In this document: one piece after another, positions 22,936 through 28,697 of the stretch
Layout of the letters: every line of letters starts with the position of its first letter
Numbering within the stretch: position 1 is the stretch's first letter
IMG/VR virus record: IMGVR_UViG_3300046741_000023
Location: 1 to 32,691 of that record
Source of the DNA: a virus
Length of the DNA stretch: 32,691 nucleotides
Direction: 5' to 3' (one strand)
Translations under genes and position numbers: made by a program
The notes under the pieces: model-generated
What the model saw: the letters and a program-made list of their open reading frames with translations, nothing else
What the model was told of the DNA's origin: nothing
The model's database searches: none

Positions 22936-24282
22936 CTACAGCTGCGGCACGTTCTCCGGGGTAAGCCCCGGCCAGCCTTCATCCGCCACCGGCTTCACGA
23001 GCTGCATAGCGTCTTCAGTGGTGCGCACGTCATGAGAGATCTTCACCACGCCCACGTAGTGCTTCTCCGCAATCCGTGTGCTGTGTCCGAGCTGCCGCGC
23101 GCTCATGTACGGCGCAGCATCCCCGAAGATGGCAGGCGCGCATGTGAGGTATGTCCCGCAAGTACAGCGGAGTTTCTGGTAATCAAAGCTCGGCGCTTCG
23201 TACTCTTCGATCAGCTTGTGGCGCGTGTTGTACAGCGCCGCCTCCGAGCCGCCAAGGATGCTACCGCTGCGCCCCTTGTAGTTGCCGATCAGCCACGCGA
23301 GCAAAGGTGAATGCGCGGTGCTGATCGTGCGCTCCGTGAGCGTTTTGCTGACATGCGAGCGCACCGTAATCTGCAGGCATCCATCATCATCGGCGCTCAC
23401 ATCTTCCCAGCGGATGCCGAGAGCTTCGGCCGCGCGCGCACCGGTGAGCAAGATGAACAGCACCACCGACAAGAAGCGCCCGCTGTAGTCGCCGCCGTAC
23501 GGCTCCGCATCGTGCCGCCGGCAGCGGGTGAGGATCGCGCGCAGCTCGGCGGCGCGGCTAAAGCCCCGCTTGACAATCGGCTCTTTGGTACGTTTCAAGC
23601 CGGCCGCGATATCTTCGAGCGAGAGCGCCACGAGCTCCAGCGCGTGAAGCTCTTTGAGCACCGCCGAGAGCCACCGAAGCTCTTTGTTGGCGGTGGCCGG
23701 ACGGCGCGCGCCGCTGCGGCCGCACTTCTTGGCGTTGAGCTGGGTTGCCATGCGGCTCCCCGCGTAGGCGCGCAGCATGCCCCGCGAGAGCTGCCGCGTG
23801 GTGCGGAGGTTGATCGCGGGAAGCGCGCACCACCGCAAGAACATGTCACACCCGCGCCGGTACTCGGCTTGGGTGGATGCGCGCTTCGTGAGCGCCCACG
23901 TCTCGAAGTAGCGATCGAATGCCTTCGAGATCAGCGTATCGGCCGCGCGGTGGGGCGCGCTGCCGGCCGCGATATCTTCGAGCCGCCGATCCAGCTCGCG
24001 CCGCTTGCTCTTGGCGTATGCGATGCGCAGCTCGGCGTTACCGGCATGCTCGGCGGGAATGCGCTCTTGCCGAAGCTTTCCCGTCTCCGGATCCTGAAAC
24101 TGGATGCGCCAGTAGGGATTCTTGGCGCCGCGTGGTGCCAAGAGCCGCACCCCGCGGTAGCCGCTGCGGCTCGTGGCCGCGCTCGCGCGCTTGCGCTTCT
24201 TGGCCGGGGCTCCGGTGGCCGGCGCTGGCGCATCGATTCGCGCACTGTTTGATTGGTTATCGGTGGGCATCTCTGAGTCCAT
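22936..24282 (-). CDS. Tyrosine recombinase integrase
   Basis: A site-specific integrase of about 448 residues. It has an N-terminal basic part, a core-binding region (AFDRYFETWALTKRASTQAE) and a catalytic domain: Arg in LTGARAAEALGIRWED, a KLRCTCGTYL box II, LGHSTRIAEKHYVG with the catalytic tyrosine in EKHY. The residue before KLR is Q rather than the usual H, a form I associate with integrases of some GC-rich groups. I chose the ATG at 24282 (AAAGAAG upstream); a GTG at 24306 is possible. It faces the excisionase-like gene and is followed, at its start side, by an AT-rich region with an operator-like site. Confidence 0.9.
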   Translation of the reverse strand: MDSEMPTDNQSNSARIDAPAPATGAPAKKRKRASAATSRSGYRGVRLLAPRGAKNPYWRIQFQDPETGKLRQERIPAEHAGNAELRIAYAKSKRRELDRRLEDIAAGSAPHRAADTLISKAFDRYFETWALTKRASTQAEYRRGCDMFLRWCALPAINLRTTRQLSRGMLRAYAGSRMATQLNAKKCGRSGARRPATANKELRWLSAVLKELHALELVALSLEDIAAGLKRTKEPIVKRGFSRAAELRAILTRCRRHDAEPYGGDYSGRFLSVVLFILLTGARAAEALGIRWEDVSADDDGCLQITVRSHVSKTLTERTISTAHSPLLAWLIGNYKGRSGSILGGSEAALYNTRHKLIEEYEAPSFDYQKLRCTCGTYLTCAPAIFGDAAPYMSARQLGHSTRIAEKHYVGVVKISHDVRTTEDAMQLVKPVADEGWPGLTPENVPQL

Positions 24283-24306
24283 TTGGCCGCTTCTTTCCAC
24301 GTTCAC

Positions 24307-24452
24307 TTGCTCGGAAAAACGCCTATCGTTTCGAGCTATTTACGTGTAATCAATGCAGTCTATCAAGTGGACTTAGAAACAACCATACCGGACCGAGCAA
24401 TACTTACGTACCGGCGCGCCACTTTTCCCGAAAAGCAAACGATTACGCCAGC
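24307..24452. other. AT-rich region upstream of the integrase; candidate attP
   Basis: This region is clearly less GC-rich than the rest. It contains operator site 3, the inverted pair CTTTTC/GAAAAG (about 24422-24435) and TTACGTGTAATC near 24340. A phage attachment site usually lies next to the integrase gene, so this is the best candidate here. The core cannot be named without the host junction. Confidence 0.4.
24361..24377. promoter_or_regulatory. Operator-like site 3 beside the integrase
   Basis: TATCAAGTGGACTT resembles the operators in the switch (core AAGTGGACTT at 24365-24374, one mismatch from the palindrome). On the minus strand it is followed by TTGATA, which may be the -35 of the integrase promoter, so binding could affect int expression. 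No good -10 is apparent. Confidence 0.45.
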
Positions 24453-24536
24453 ATGAACCGAACAAAAAAGTACGCGCGCCCCGAAGCGCGCACCCATTTG
24501 CCGGGATTGCCGGCCGGGTGTAGACCAGCGCCATGA
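24453..24536 (+). CDS. Possible 27-residue leader peptide
   Basis: A short reading frame, MNRTKKYARPEARTHLPG..., ends with a stop that overlaps the next start as ATGA, the same coupling used by most genes here. The peptide is basic and Pro-rich. It has no clear ribosome binding site. It could serve as a translated leader for the 68-residue protein, or be chance; it also overlaps the hairpin at 24474-24491. Confidence 0.3.
   Translation: MNRTKKYARPEARTHLPGLPAGCRPAP
24464..24491 (-). terminator. Possible minus-strand terminator
   Basis: On the minus strand a GCGCGC-CCGAA-type hairpin (24474-24491, stem six pairs) is followed by TTTTTT after four bases (24464-24469). It is modest. It could stop antisense transcription running toward the integrase, since no minus-strand gene lies just upstream. 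Confidence 0.35.
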
Positions 24537-24739
24537 CCACCTACGATGAAGTGGGCGAATTCGACGCGGAAAAGTTCGAAGCGCTATTTGCGGAGCGAGA
24601 AGCCGCCGTGGACCTTCGGCTTGTGCGCGACGTGGAAGCGTGGCGCGCCTTCGTGCGCAGCCAAGAGAGCGAGCTTCGAGCGCTGGCGCGCACTCCCGAA
24701 GATGCCGAGCTCTTGATCCGGCGGATGCTCGGCCGATGA
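24533..24739 (+). CDS. Small acidic helical protein
   Basis: A 68-residue protein, mainly helical and acidic (EVGEFDAEKFEALFAEREAA, AELLIRRMLGR). It has no ribosome binding site. A -35/-10-like pair, TTGCCG-17-TAGACC, ends six bases before the ATG, the distance seen at other leaderless starts in this window; coupling to the 27-residue frame is the alternative. It overlaps the DUF3846-like gene by ATGA. I do not recognise it. Confidence 0.55.
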   Translation: MTTYDEVGEFDAEKFEALFAEREAAVDLRLVRDVEAWRAFVRSQESELRALARTPEDAELLIRRMLGR

Positions 24740-25083
24740 GCTCCACGACAATCCGAGTGCTGGTCTACCGCCCCGGAGCCCCGGCCGAAGCGCTGGACGT
24801 GGAGCACACGCTTCCGGCGCTCCAAGCGCTCGTAGGCGGCAACCTTGAAATGGTCCGGCTCCGTGGTGATGCCGTCCGGTTTCTCGGCACTGGCCAGCTC
24901 GAAGCGTACAGCCTTCGGCCGCCGCTGGTCTTGGTGTGCAACGAAGACGGCCACGACATGGGCGCACCGCGTAACCGGTGCGGCATCGTGGGGCCGTTCT
25001 TCGTGGCGCGCGCTGCCGGCTCGGAGCTCGTCTCGCTCACGGATGCCGACATAGCCGCAGCGCGCCACCTACTCGGAGACTAG
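24736..25083 (+). CDS. DUF3846-like protein
   Basis: A 115-residue protein that follows the DUF3846 pattern: VLVYRPGAPAEALDVEHTL, LQALVGGNLEMVRL, LVLVCNEDGHDMGAPRNR, GPFFVAR and SLTDADI. This domain is common in phages and plasmids; its molecular role is not settled, though the plan (a short alpha-beta domain with an NEDG/N-rich loop) is conserved. It overlaps the preceding gene by ATGA. After it come about 170 bp without a gene. Confidence 0.75.
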   Translation: MSSTTIRVLVYRPGAPAEALDVEHTLPALQALVGGNLEMVRLRGDAVRFLGTGQLEAYSLRPPLVLVCNEDGHDMGAPRNRCGIVGPFFVARAAGSELVSLTDADIAAARHLLGD

Positions 25084-25250
25084 ATGAGCGCCGATTAGCG
25101 CGCGCGGTGACAATGTGGTACAGCTTGCCCCGCGCCATGTCGTCGCACCGTGGCAAGGGTAGGACCGTGTAGGAGTCGCCCGGGAAGGTCGACAAGGCTG
25201 CCTGTCCCACGGCGGCAGCGATACCACCCGGACGGCGAACGGTGCACCTT

Positions 25251-25391
25251 TTAGAACGGAGCCCACTTGAGCGCCGCCGAGAGTAGCGCGATCACCGTAA
25301 GTCCGATGGCCACCCATTGAAGCGGCGGCATCGGTGGCCGCGCCACGAGCGAGCACAGCACCGCCACGCATAACAGGATCATTGCGAACAT
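25251..25391 (-). CDS. Possible small membrane protein
   Basis: A 46-residue reading frame (MFAMILLCVAVLCSLVARPP, then LQWVAIGLTVIALLSAALKW) with two hydrophobic segments. No ribosome binding site or promoter is visible, and a terminator lies just upstream, so expression is doubtful. I include it because the hydrophobic pattern is coherent and the gap is otherwise empty. Confidence 0.35.
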   Translation of the reverse strand: MFAMILLCVAVLCSLVARPPMPPLQWVAIGLTVIALLSAALKWAPF

Positions 25392-25408
25392 GTGCGCAGC
25401 GTACGCCC

Positions 25409-25445
25409 AAAAGCACACGGCCGCGAGAGACGTGCTCCCGCGGCC
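25409..25445 (-). terminator. Terminator after the lipoprotein gene
   Basis: On the minus strand the stem GGCCGCGGGAG / CTCTCGCGGCC (11 pairs with one G-U, five-base loop) is followed after about six bases by TTTT. It closes the unit of the 70-residue protein and the lipoprotein. Confidence 0.65.
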
Positions 25446-25476
25446 GCGCGCGTGTCGCACTCGAGATCCCCCGCGG

Positions 25477-26091
25477 CTACTGCAGGCACACCCCGATCGC
25501 GTCTTCCCCGGTGTCGGGGTGGTGGAGCCGGCAGCGATTGCCGGCCGCACACGGCCGCGGATCCGCGCAGCCGGTGGTGATGCTGCCGGAGACTTGCCAC
25601 GTGAAGTAAAAACCCCGATACGCGCTATCGCTGTAAGCGTCGCACCCGATGGTGTGGCCATCGAAGCGGCCACCGCTGATCCGGCAAAAGCGCACCGGAG
25701 CCGGAGGCGTCCCACCGGCGGCCCCGCTCGCGCCCGCACTGCCGGCGCTCCCCGCCGACGGCGCACCGGCCGCGCCCATACCAGCACCGCCGCCGGCCGC
25801 GCCCGCTGCCGGAGCTCCAGCGCTGCCGCCGGCCCCGGCTTCGGCCACCGCGCCGGCCGCCGCACCCCCGCTCCCCGCCGACGGCGCGCCGCCCGCCGGT
25901 GGGACGCTGCCGCTGCCGGCCGTCTCGTACAGCGCCGGGGGATCACGATCCGTGAACACGATCGCCGCGTCCGGCTCGCCAGCATCCGCCGCCACCGGCT
26001 CCGCTTCGAGCTCCGGCTCGGAGCCACCCCCGCCGCAGCCGACGGCGGCCACGAGCACCACGAGCGCCGCGATCACCACCGCGCGGCTCAT
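25477..26091 (-). CDS. Phage-encoded lipoprotein with Ala/Gly/Ser-rich linker
   Basis: A 204-residue protein. Residues 1-18 form a signal peptide with a lipobox (LVVLVAAVGC), so the mature N-terminus should carry lipid at the cysteine. Residues about 25-60 are acidic; about 60-130 form an Ala/Gly/Ser linker of GAGGSAGAPAAG-type units; about 131-204 form a small Cys-containing domain (VRFCRISGGRFDGHTIGCDA, DPRPCAAGNRC, IGVCLQ). Such lipoprotein style is frequent in Myxococcota. It overlaps the 70-residue gene by ATGA and shares array promoter P1. A phage lipoprotein made from a moron-like unit may alter the cell surface, for example to exclude other phages; this is inference. The binding partner is unknown. 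Confidence 0.7.
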   Translation of the reverse strand: MSRAVVIAALVVLVAAVGCGGGGSEPELEAEPVAADAGEPDAAIVFTDRDPPALYETAGSGSVPPAGGAPSAGSGGAAAGAVAEAGAGGSAGAPAAGAAGGGAGMGAAGAPSAGSAGSAGASGAAGGTPPAPVRFCRISGGRFDGHTIGCDAYSDSAYRGFYFTWQVSGSITTGCADPRPCAAGNRCRLHHPDTGEDAIGVCLQ

Positions 26092-26300
26092 GTCACCACC
26101 GCCGAGAGCGCCGTCTCGCGTACCCACGTCGCAAGCTCTTCGTGGCCGGCGCGCTCCGCCAGCGCCACGAGCTGCGCGTATTCGGCTTCCGTGCACTTCA
26201 CCGCGATCGCGCGCACTCGCCGCAGCGCGGGATCCCCCGGTTTGCGACCTTGCCCACGTCCAGCGCCACCGTGCGTATTCTTCGTTTTCGTCTTCGTCAC
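26088..26300 (-). CDS. Small ribbon-helix-helix-like protein (array gene A)
   Basis: A 70-residue protein: MTKTKTKNTHGGAGRGQGRK, then VRAIAVKCTEAEYAQLVALA and a helix HEELATWVRETAL. A basic N-terminus followed by a strand and two helices fits a ribbon-helix-helix DNA-binding protein. GTG at 26300 follows GGAGG by seven bases. The first residues (MTKTK) are shared with genes F and G because the repeated promoter module reaches into the coding sequence. It overlaps the lipoprotein gene by ATGA. Confidence 0.65.
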   Translation of the reverse strand: MTKTKTKNTHGGAGRGQGRKPGDPALRRVRAIAVKCTEAEYAQLVALAERAGHEELATWVRETALSAVVT

Positions 26301-26319
26301 TTCACAACCTCCATCACCC

Positions 26320-26348
26320 ATACTGCCGGACGGCTTGATTGCCGTCTA
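26320..26348 (-). promoter_or_regulatory. Array promoter P1
   Basis: Minus strand: TAGACG (26343-26348), 17-bp spacer with AATCAAG, CAGTAT (26320-26325). It drives gene A and the lipoprotein. The leader ends in GGAGGTTGTGAA, shared with P4 and P5. Confidence 0.65.
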
Positions 26349-26350
26349 CC

Positions 26351-26385
26351 CAAAAACAAAACGGCCGCCATTTTGTGGCGGCCGT
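26351..26385 (-). terminator. Array terminator T1 (after gene B)
   Basis: Stem ACGGCCGCC / GGCGGCCGT with a seven-base A/T-rich loop, followed on the minus strand by TTTGTTTTTG. It ends two bases before the -35 of P1. Confidence 0.88.
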
Positions 26386-26406
26386 GGTGGGCGGGGTGGG
26401 TGGGTA

Positions 26407-26628
26407 TCAGCCGGCGGCGCGCACCGCTTCGGCGGCGGCTTCGGCGGTGGCACCCCACGCGCAGCGGCCACCGGTGCGGCGCTGCGCCACGAAGCGGCGC
26501 TCCGGCGCGCGGCCATGCCAGTCGGGACCTTCGCACACTTCGATGCCGTCGGCGGTGTGCCAGCGGCCGGCGGCGGGGATGCCGAAGGCGGTGCGGCGGC
26601 TGATTACGGGGGTGAGCTTGGTGTTCAT
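26407..26628 (-). CDS. Array gene B, small hypothetical protein
   Basis: A 73-residue protein of unknown function (MNTKLTPVISRRTAFGIPAA, then WHTADGIEVCEGPDWHGRAP, RRTGGRCAWGATAEAAAEAV). Two cysteines and several Trp suggest a small beta-rich fold with a helix at the end. ATG at 26628 lies behind a purine-rich GAAAGAAG. It has its own promoter (P2) and terminator (T1). Confidence 0.6.
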   Translation of the reverse strand: MNTKLTPVISRRTAFGIPAAGRWHTADGIEVCEGPDWHGRAPERRFVAQRRTGGRCAWGATAEAAAEAVRAAG

Positions 26629-26678
26629 CTTCGGGGCTTCTTTCGTTTCCGGCTCGCACTGCGCTGCCGACAAGACTC

Positions 26679-26706
26679 ATACTAGCAAGCTCTTGATTCC
26701 GAGCAA
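26679..26706 (-). promoter_or_regulatory. Array promoter P2
   Basis: Minus strand: TTGCTC (26701-26706), 16-bp spacer with AATCAAG, TAGTAT (26679-26684). Its leader (GAGTCTTGTCGGCAGCGCAG...) is nearly identical to that of P3, forming a second leader type in the array. Confidence 0.7.
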
Positions 26707-26708
26707 CC

Positions 26709-26744
26709 CAAAAACAAGAACGGCCGCCATTTTGTGGCGGCCGT
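26709..26744 (-). terminator. Array terminator T2 (after gene C)
   Basis: Same stem ACGGCCGCC / GGCGGCCGT, ACAAAAT loop on the minus strand, then TTCTTGTTTTTG. It abuts P2. Confidence 0.88.
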
Positions 26745-26764
26745 CTCGGTGGATGTGGGCGCTG

Positions 26765-27073
26765 CTACGGTTCTTGGTTCTCCCCGGTGGTCCAATCCAC
26801 CCAACACAGTACATGCCGAGCCGGCGCGCCGAGCACCTTCACGAGCTTTGCCGACGGCTTGCGCGCTGCCGGCTCTCCGCAGTGCGCGTCTTTTTCGAGG
26901 TTACTCCGAAGACTGATCCCACATGTAATACAGAACCAAAAACCGGGATCCTCCGAAGATGCGATTCCCGGCCGCGGGGTAACCGTGAAATCTTTCCCGT
27001 TGTAAACAAACATCTCCCCGGCCACGGCCGCGCGCCGATCCTGCATTGTTGCCTTGCGTGTCTTACGTGCCAT
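26765..27073 (-). CDS. Array gene C, zinc-finger-like small protein
   Basis: A 102-residue protein. Residues about 20-35 are MFVYNGKDFTVTPRPGI, then FWFCITCGISLRSNLEKDAHC gives CxxC followed by HC, a possible zinc site, and the end is Trp-rich (CWVDWTTGE). ATG at 27073 lacks a strong ribosome binding site; an ATG ten codons later is possible. It is the second gene of the P3 unit, separated from gene D by a repeated linker hairpin. Confidence 0.6.
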   Translation of the reverse strand: MARKTRKATMQDRRAAVAGEMFVYNGKDFTVTPRPGIASSEDPGFWFCITCGISLRSNLEKDAHCGEPAARKPSAKLVKVLGAPARHVLCWVDWTTGENQEP

Positions 27074-27089
27074 CCAACGTCCACACCTT

Positions 27090-27150
27090 CCCGAGCCGAA
27101 TCAGCTCGCCTAGGTGGCGCGAGGCTTCCCCCCGCGCCACCCCGGCCAGC
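27090..27150. repeat. Linker repeat, copy 1
   Basis: A 61-bp G/C-rich repeat, about 85% identical to 27722-27781. On the minus strand it contains GGTGGCGCG / CGCGCCACC, a nine-pair hairpin without a U tract. In both places it lies between two genes of one unit and may adjust expression of the second gene. Confidence 0.7.
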
Positions 27151-27157
27151 CGGCGGC

Positions 27158-27361
27158 TCACTCCGGCAGGAGCATCCACAAGAGCGCCAAGAAGGCTTGG
27201 TGATTGTCCCATGCATCCGCGGGGCTCCACCGGGTGGTGCGCTTGCCGAGCGCGCTCTCGTACTCGCGCCAGTGGCCAGCGTAGCCGAGCGCGTTTTGGA
27301 CGTTGAGCGCCTTCAAGTAGGCGGCACTGTTTATCTCGTGACAATCTGCGTTGGTGTTCAT
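27158..27361 (-). CDS. Array gene D, small hypothetical protein
   Basis: A 67-residue protein, mostly helical (INSAAYLKALNVQNALGYAG, WREYESALGKRTTRW, AWDNHQAFLALLWMLLPE). Unknown family. ATG at 27361 follows GAAGAGAG. First gene of the P3 unit; the open frame to 27406 includes promoter-leader sequence and is not used. Confidence 0.6.
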   Translation of the reverse strand: MNTNADCHEINSAAYLKALNVQNALGYAGHWREYESALGKRTTRWSPADAWDNHQAFLALLWMLLPE

Positions 27362-27411
27362 CGTGTTTCTCTCTTCGCTTCCCGGCTCGCACTGCGCTGC
27401 CGACAAGACTC

Positions 27412-27439
27412 ATACTAGCGCGCGCTTGTTTCCGAGCAA
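27412..27439 (-). promoter_or_regulatory. Array promoter P3
   Basis: Minus strand: TTGCTC (27434-27439), 16-bp spacer with AAACAAG (one base from the common AATCAAG), TAGTAT (27412-27417). Leader as in P2. Confidence 0.68.
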
Positions 27440-27442
27440 CCC

Positions 27443-27477
27443 CAAAACAAGAACGGCCGCCATTTTGTGGCGGCCGT
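27443..27477 (-). terminator. Array terminator T3 (after gene E)
   Basis: Same 9-bp stem ACGGCCGCC / GGCGGCCGT (27453-27461 and 27469-27477), then TTCTTGTTTTGG on the minus strand. It abuts P3. Confidence 0.88.
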
Positions 27478-27496
27478 CTCGGTGGGTGTGGGCGAC

Positions 27497-27700
27497 TTAG
27501 CCCCGAAGCGCGGCATCGAAGGCGGCGCGGCGCGCGATCTCGGCGTTGCACCGCCTACACGTCACCTTGGCCGCATCCGTGGTGAAGGCGAGTGCGAGCT
27601 TGTGCATAGCCGGTGTCAAGCCCATACACAGCGGCCCGATCTCACCGTTCACATGTTCTAGGCGCATGTGAGTCTTGAACTTCGGTTTCCGGACAATCAT
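27497..27700 (-). CDS. Array gene E, small CRRC-motif protein
   Basis: A 67-residue basic protein (MIVRKPKFKTHMRLEHVNGE, then IGPLCMGLTPAMHKLALAF, AAKVTCRRCNAEIARRAAF). A single CxxC plus His residues could bind zinc in a dimer. ATG at 27700 has GGAG eight to nine bases upstream. Second gene of the P4 unit. Confidence 0.6.
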   Translation of the reverse strand: MIVRKPKFKTHMRLEHVNGEIGPLCMGLTPAMHKLALAFTTDAAKVTCRRCNAEIARRAAFDAALRG

Positions 27701-27721
27701 TACTTACGACTCCATTCGTTT

Positions 27722-27781
27722 CCCGAGCCTACCGGCTCGCCTAAGGCGGCGCGAGGTTTCCCCCGCGCCACCCCGGCCAGC
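27722..27781. repeat. Linker repeat, copy 2
   Basis: Second copy of the repeat at 27090-27150, between genes F and E. It keeps a GGCGCG / CGCGCC hairpin, though its outer pairs differ from copy 1. Confidence 0.7.
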
Positions 27782-27782
27782 G

Positions 27783-27968
27783 CTAGCCCCGGAGCGCCGC
27801 GAGCTCTCGTAGGAGCACATTCGTGCGCTCCGCCGCCGCCCACGCGCGCGCCAGACTGGCCGGCCGATCGTTGCGCGCGGCTTCCACCGCGCGGTGTTCC
27901 GCCTTCGAAGCCTTGCGCAAATCCGCCCGCACTTCCGTCTCACCGCGTACCGTCTTCGTCTTCGTCAT
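27783..27968 (-). CDS. Array gene F, small helical protein
   Basis: A 61-residue, highly charged helical protein (MTKTKTVRGETEVRADLRKA, KAEHRAVEAARNDRPASLAR, RTNVLLRELAALRG). It shares MTKTK with genes A and G. ATG at 27968 follows GGAGGTTGTGAAC. First gene of the P4 unit; unknown function. Confidence 0.6.
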   Translation of the reverse strand: MTKTKTVRGETEVRADLRKASKAEHRAVEAARNDRPASLARAWAAAERTNVLLRELAALRG

Positions 27969-27988
27969 GTTCACAACCTCCACCACTC

Positions 27989-28016
27989 ATCCTAGCGGAG
28001 TCTTGATTGGCGGCAA
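27989..28016 (-). promoter_or_regulatory. Array promoter P4
   Basis: Minus strand: TTGCCG (28011-28016), 16-bp spacer CCAATCAAGACTCCGC, TAGGAT (27989-27994). Leader GAGTGGTGGAGGTTGTGAAC is near-identical to P5. Confidence 0.72.
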
Positions 28017-28020
28017 CCCC

Positions 28021-28054
28021 AAAACAAGAACGGCCGCCATTTTGTGGCGGCCGT
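28021..28054 (-). terminator. Array terminator T4 (after gene G)
   Basis: Stem ACGGCCGCC / GGCGGCCGT (28030-28038 and 28046-28054), then TTCTTGTTTT on the minus strand. It abuts P4. Confidence 0.88.
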
Positions 28055-28072
28055 GTGGGCGGGACGGTGCGT

Positions 28073-28270
28073 CTACCGGTTCCACGGCGCGGCCGGGTTG
28101 CGCCATGCCGGCATCTCGGCCGCCGGGTGGTCCGCCATAATTTGGCGCGCTTCGGCCACCGATCGACACTCCACGGTGCTCCAGCCGCCGTCGGCATCCC
28201 CCGGCCCCCTGATCTTGAGCACGTAGCCCGCCGCCACTCGTACCGGGAGAATGATTTTTGTCTTCGTCAT
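28073..28270 (-). CDS. Array gene G, small hypothetical protein
   Basis: A 65-residue protein with a beta-rich first half (MTKTKIILPVRVAAGYVLKI, GGWSTVECRSVAEARQIM) and a Pro/Trp-rich end (MPAWRNPAAPWNR). Unknown family. ATG at 28270 follows GGAGGTTGCGAAC. Driven by P5 and ended by T4. Confidence 0.6.
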   Translation of the reverse strand: MTKTKIILPVRVAAGYVLKIRGPGDADGGWSTVECRSVAEARQIMADHPAAEMPAWRNPAAPWNR

Positions 28271-28290
28271 GTTCGCAACCTCCACCACTC

Positions 28291-28318
28291 ATCCTAGCGG
28301 AGTCTTGATTGCGTGCAA
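28291..28318 (-). promoter_or_regulatory. Array promoter P5
   Basis: Minus strand: TTGCAC (28313-28318), 16-bp spacer GCAATCAAGACTCCGC, TAGGAT (28291-28296). It differs from P4 at only a few bases. Confidence 0.72.
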
Positions 28319-28320
28319 CC

Positions 28321-28356
28321 CAAAATCAAAACGGCCGCCTCTTTCGGGGCGGCCGT
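28321..28356 (-). terminator. Array terminator T5 (after gene H)
   Basis: Stem ACGGCCGCC / GGCGGCCGT (28331-28339 and 28348-28356) with a different loop from T1-T4, then TTTTGATTTTG on the minus strand. It abuts P5. Confidence 0.85.
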
Positions 28357-28377
28357 GTGGGTGGGGCGGTGGCGCGC

Positions 28378-28587
28378 TTATACCAGGTGTGCGCTTGCGG
28401 CTTCGCCGCCCACAACCTCTAGCGGCTCCCCGGTGCCACCGGCGGCGCGAGCCGCTTTGAGTGCGTCGGCACGATGCTTGAAGGCGCGAGCCGCACCCTG
28501 CTTCGGGGTGCGCAGCCACGCGCCGCCCACGATCACGCGGAAATACGATCCACACCATTGCTCCGGAGCCACTAGAACGATTTGCAT
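28378..28587 (-). CDS. Array gene H, small hypothetical protein
   Basis: A 69-residue protein: MQIVLVAPEQWCGSYFRVIV, then RTPKQGAARAFKHRADALKA and a Gly-rich end. A strand pair followed by a helix is likely. No ribosome binding site is present; the -10 of P6 (TAGGCT) ends six bases before the ATG at 28587, so the mRNA is probably leaderless. Ended by T5. Unknown function. Confidence 0.62.
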   Translation of the reverse strand: MQIVLVAPEQWCGSYFRVIVGGAWLRTPKQGAARAFKHRADALKAARAAGGTGEPLEVVGGEAASAHLV

Positions 28588-28593
28588 AAGAAG

Positions 28594-28621
28594 AGCCTAT
28601 CACGGTCTTGATTGGCGTCTA
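28594..28621 (-). promoter_or_regulatory. Array promoter P6, leaderless
   Basis: Minus strand: TAGACG (28616-28621), 16-bp spacer with AATCAAG, TAGGCT (28594-28599), six bases, then ATG. It lacks the ribosome-binding leader of P1, P4 and P5. Confidence 0.65.
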
Positions 28622-28697
28622 CCCGAAATCAAGCTGTGCAATCATTCGGCGGCGGCCATGTGCGCAACGCAAAGGGGATCAGCTCCCTCCGCTGTAC
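28622..28697 (-). other. Short transcribed-looking unit without a clear gene
   Basis: It follows promoter P7 and begins with GGAGGGAG, a good ribosome binding site, but no open frame longer than a few codons starts at a usual distance. A decayed piece of the array terminator (GGCCGCCGCC) is visible near 28648-28657. It may be a small RNA or a unit that lost its gene. Confidence 0.4.

Noticed and set aside
23311-24252. Plus-strand open frame opposite the integrase
   Set aside because: It is a shadow of the integrase coding sequence, of Ala/Arg-rich composition.
25390-26685. Plus-strand open frame of 431 codons opposite the lipoprotein and array genes A and B
   Set aside because: It runs through terminator stems and promoters of minus-strand units and is Arg/Pro-rich.
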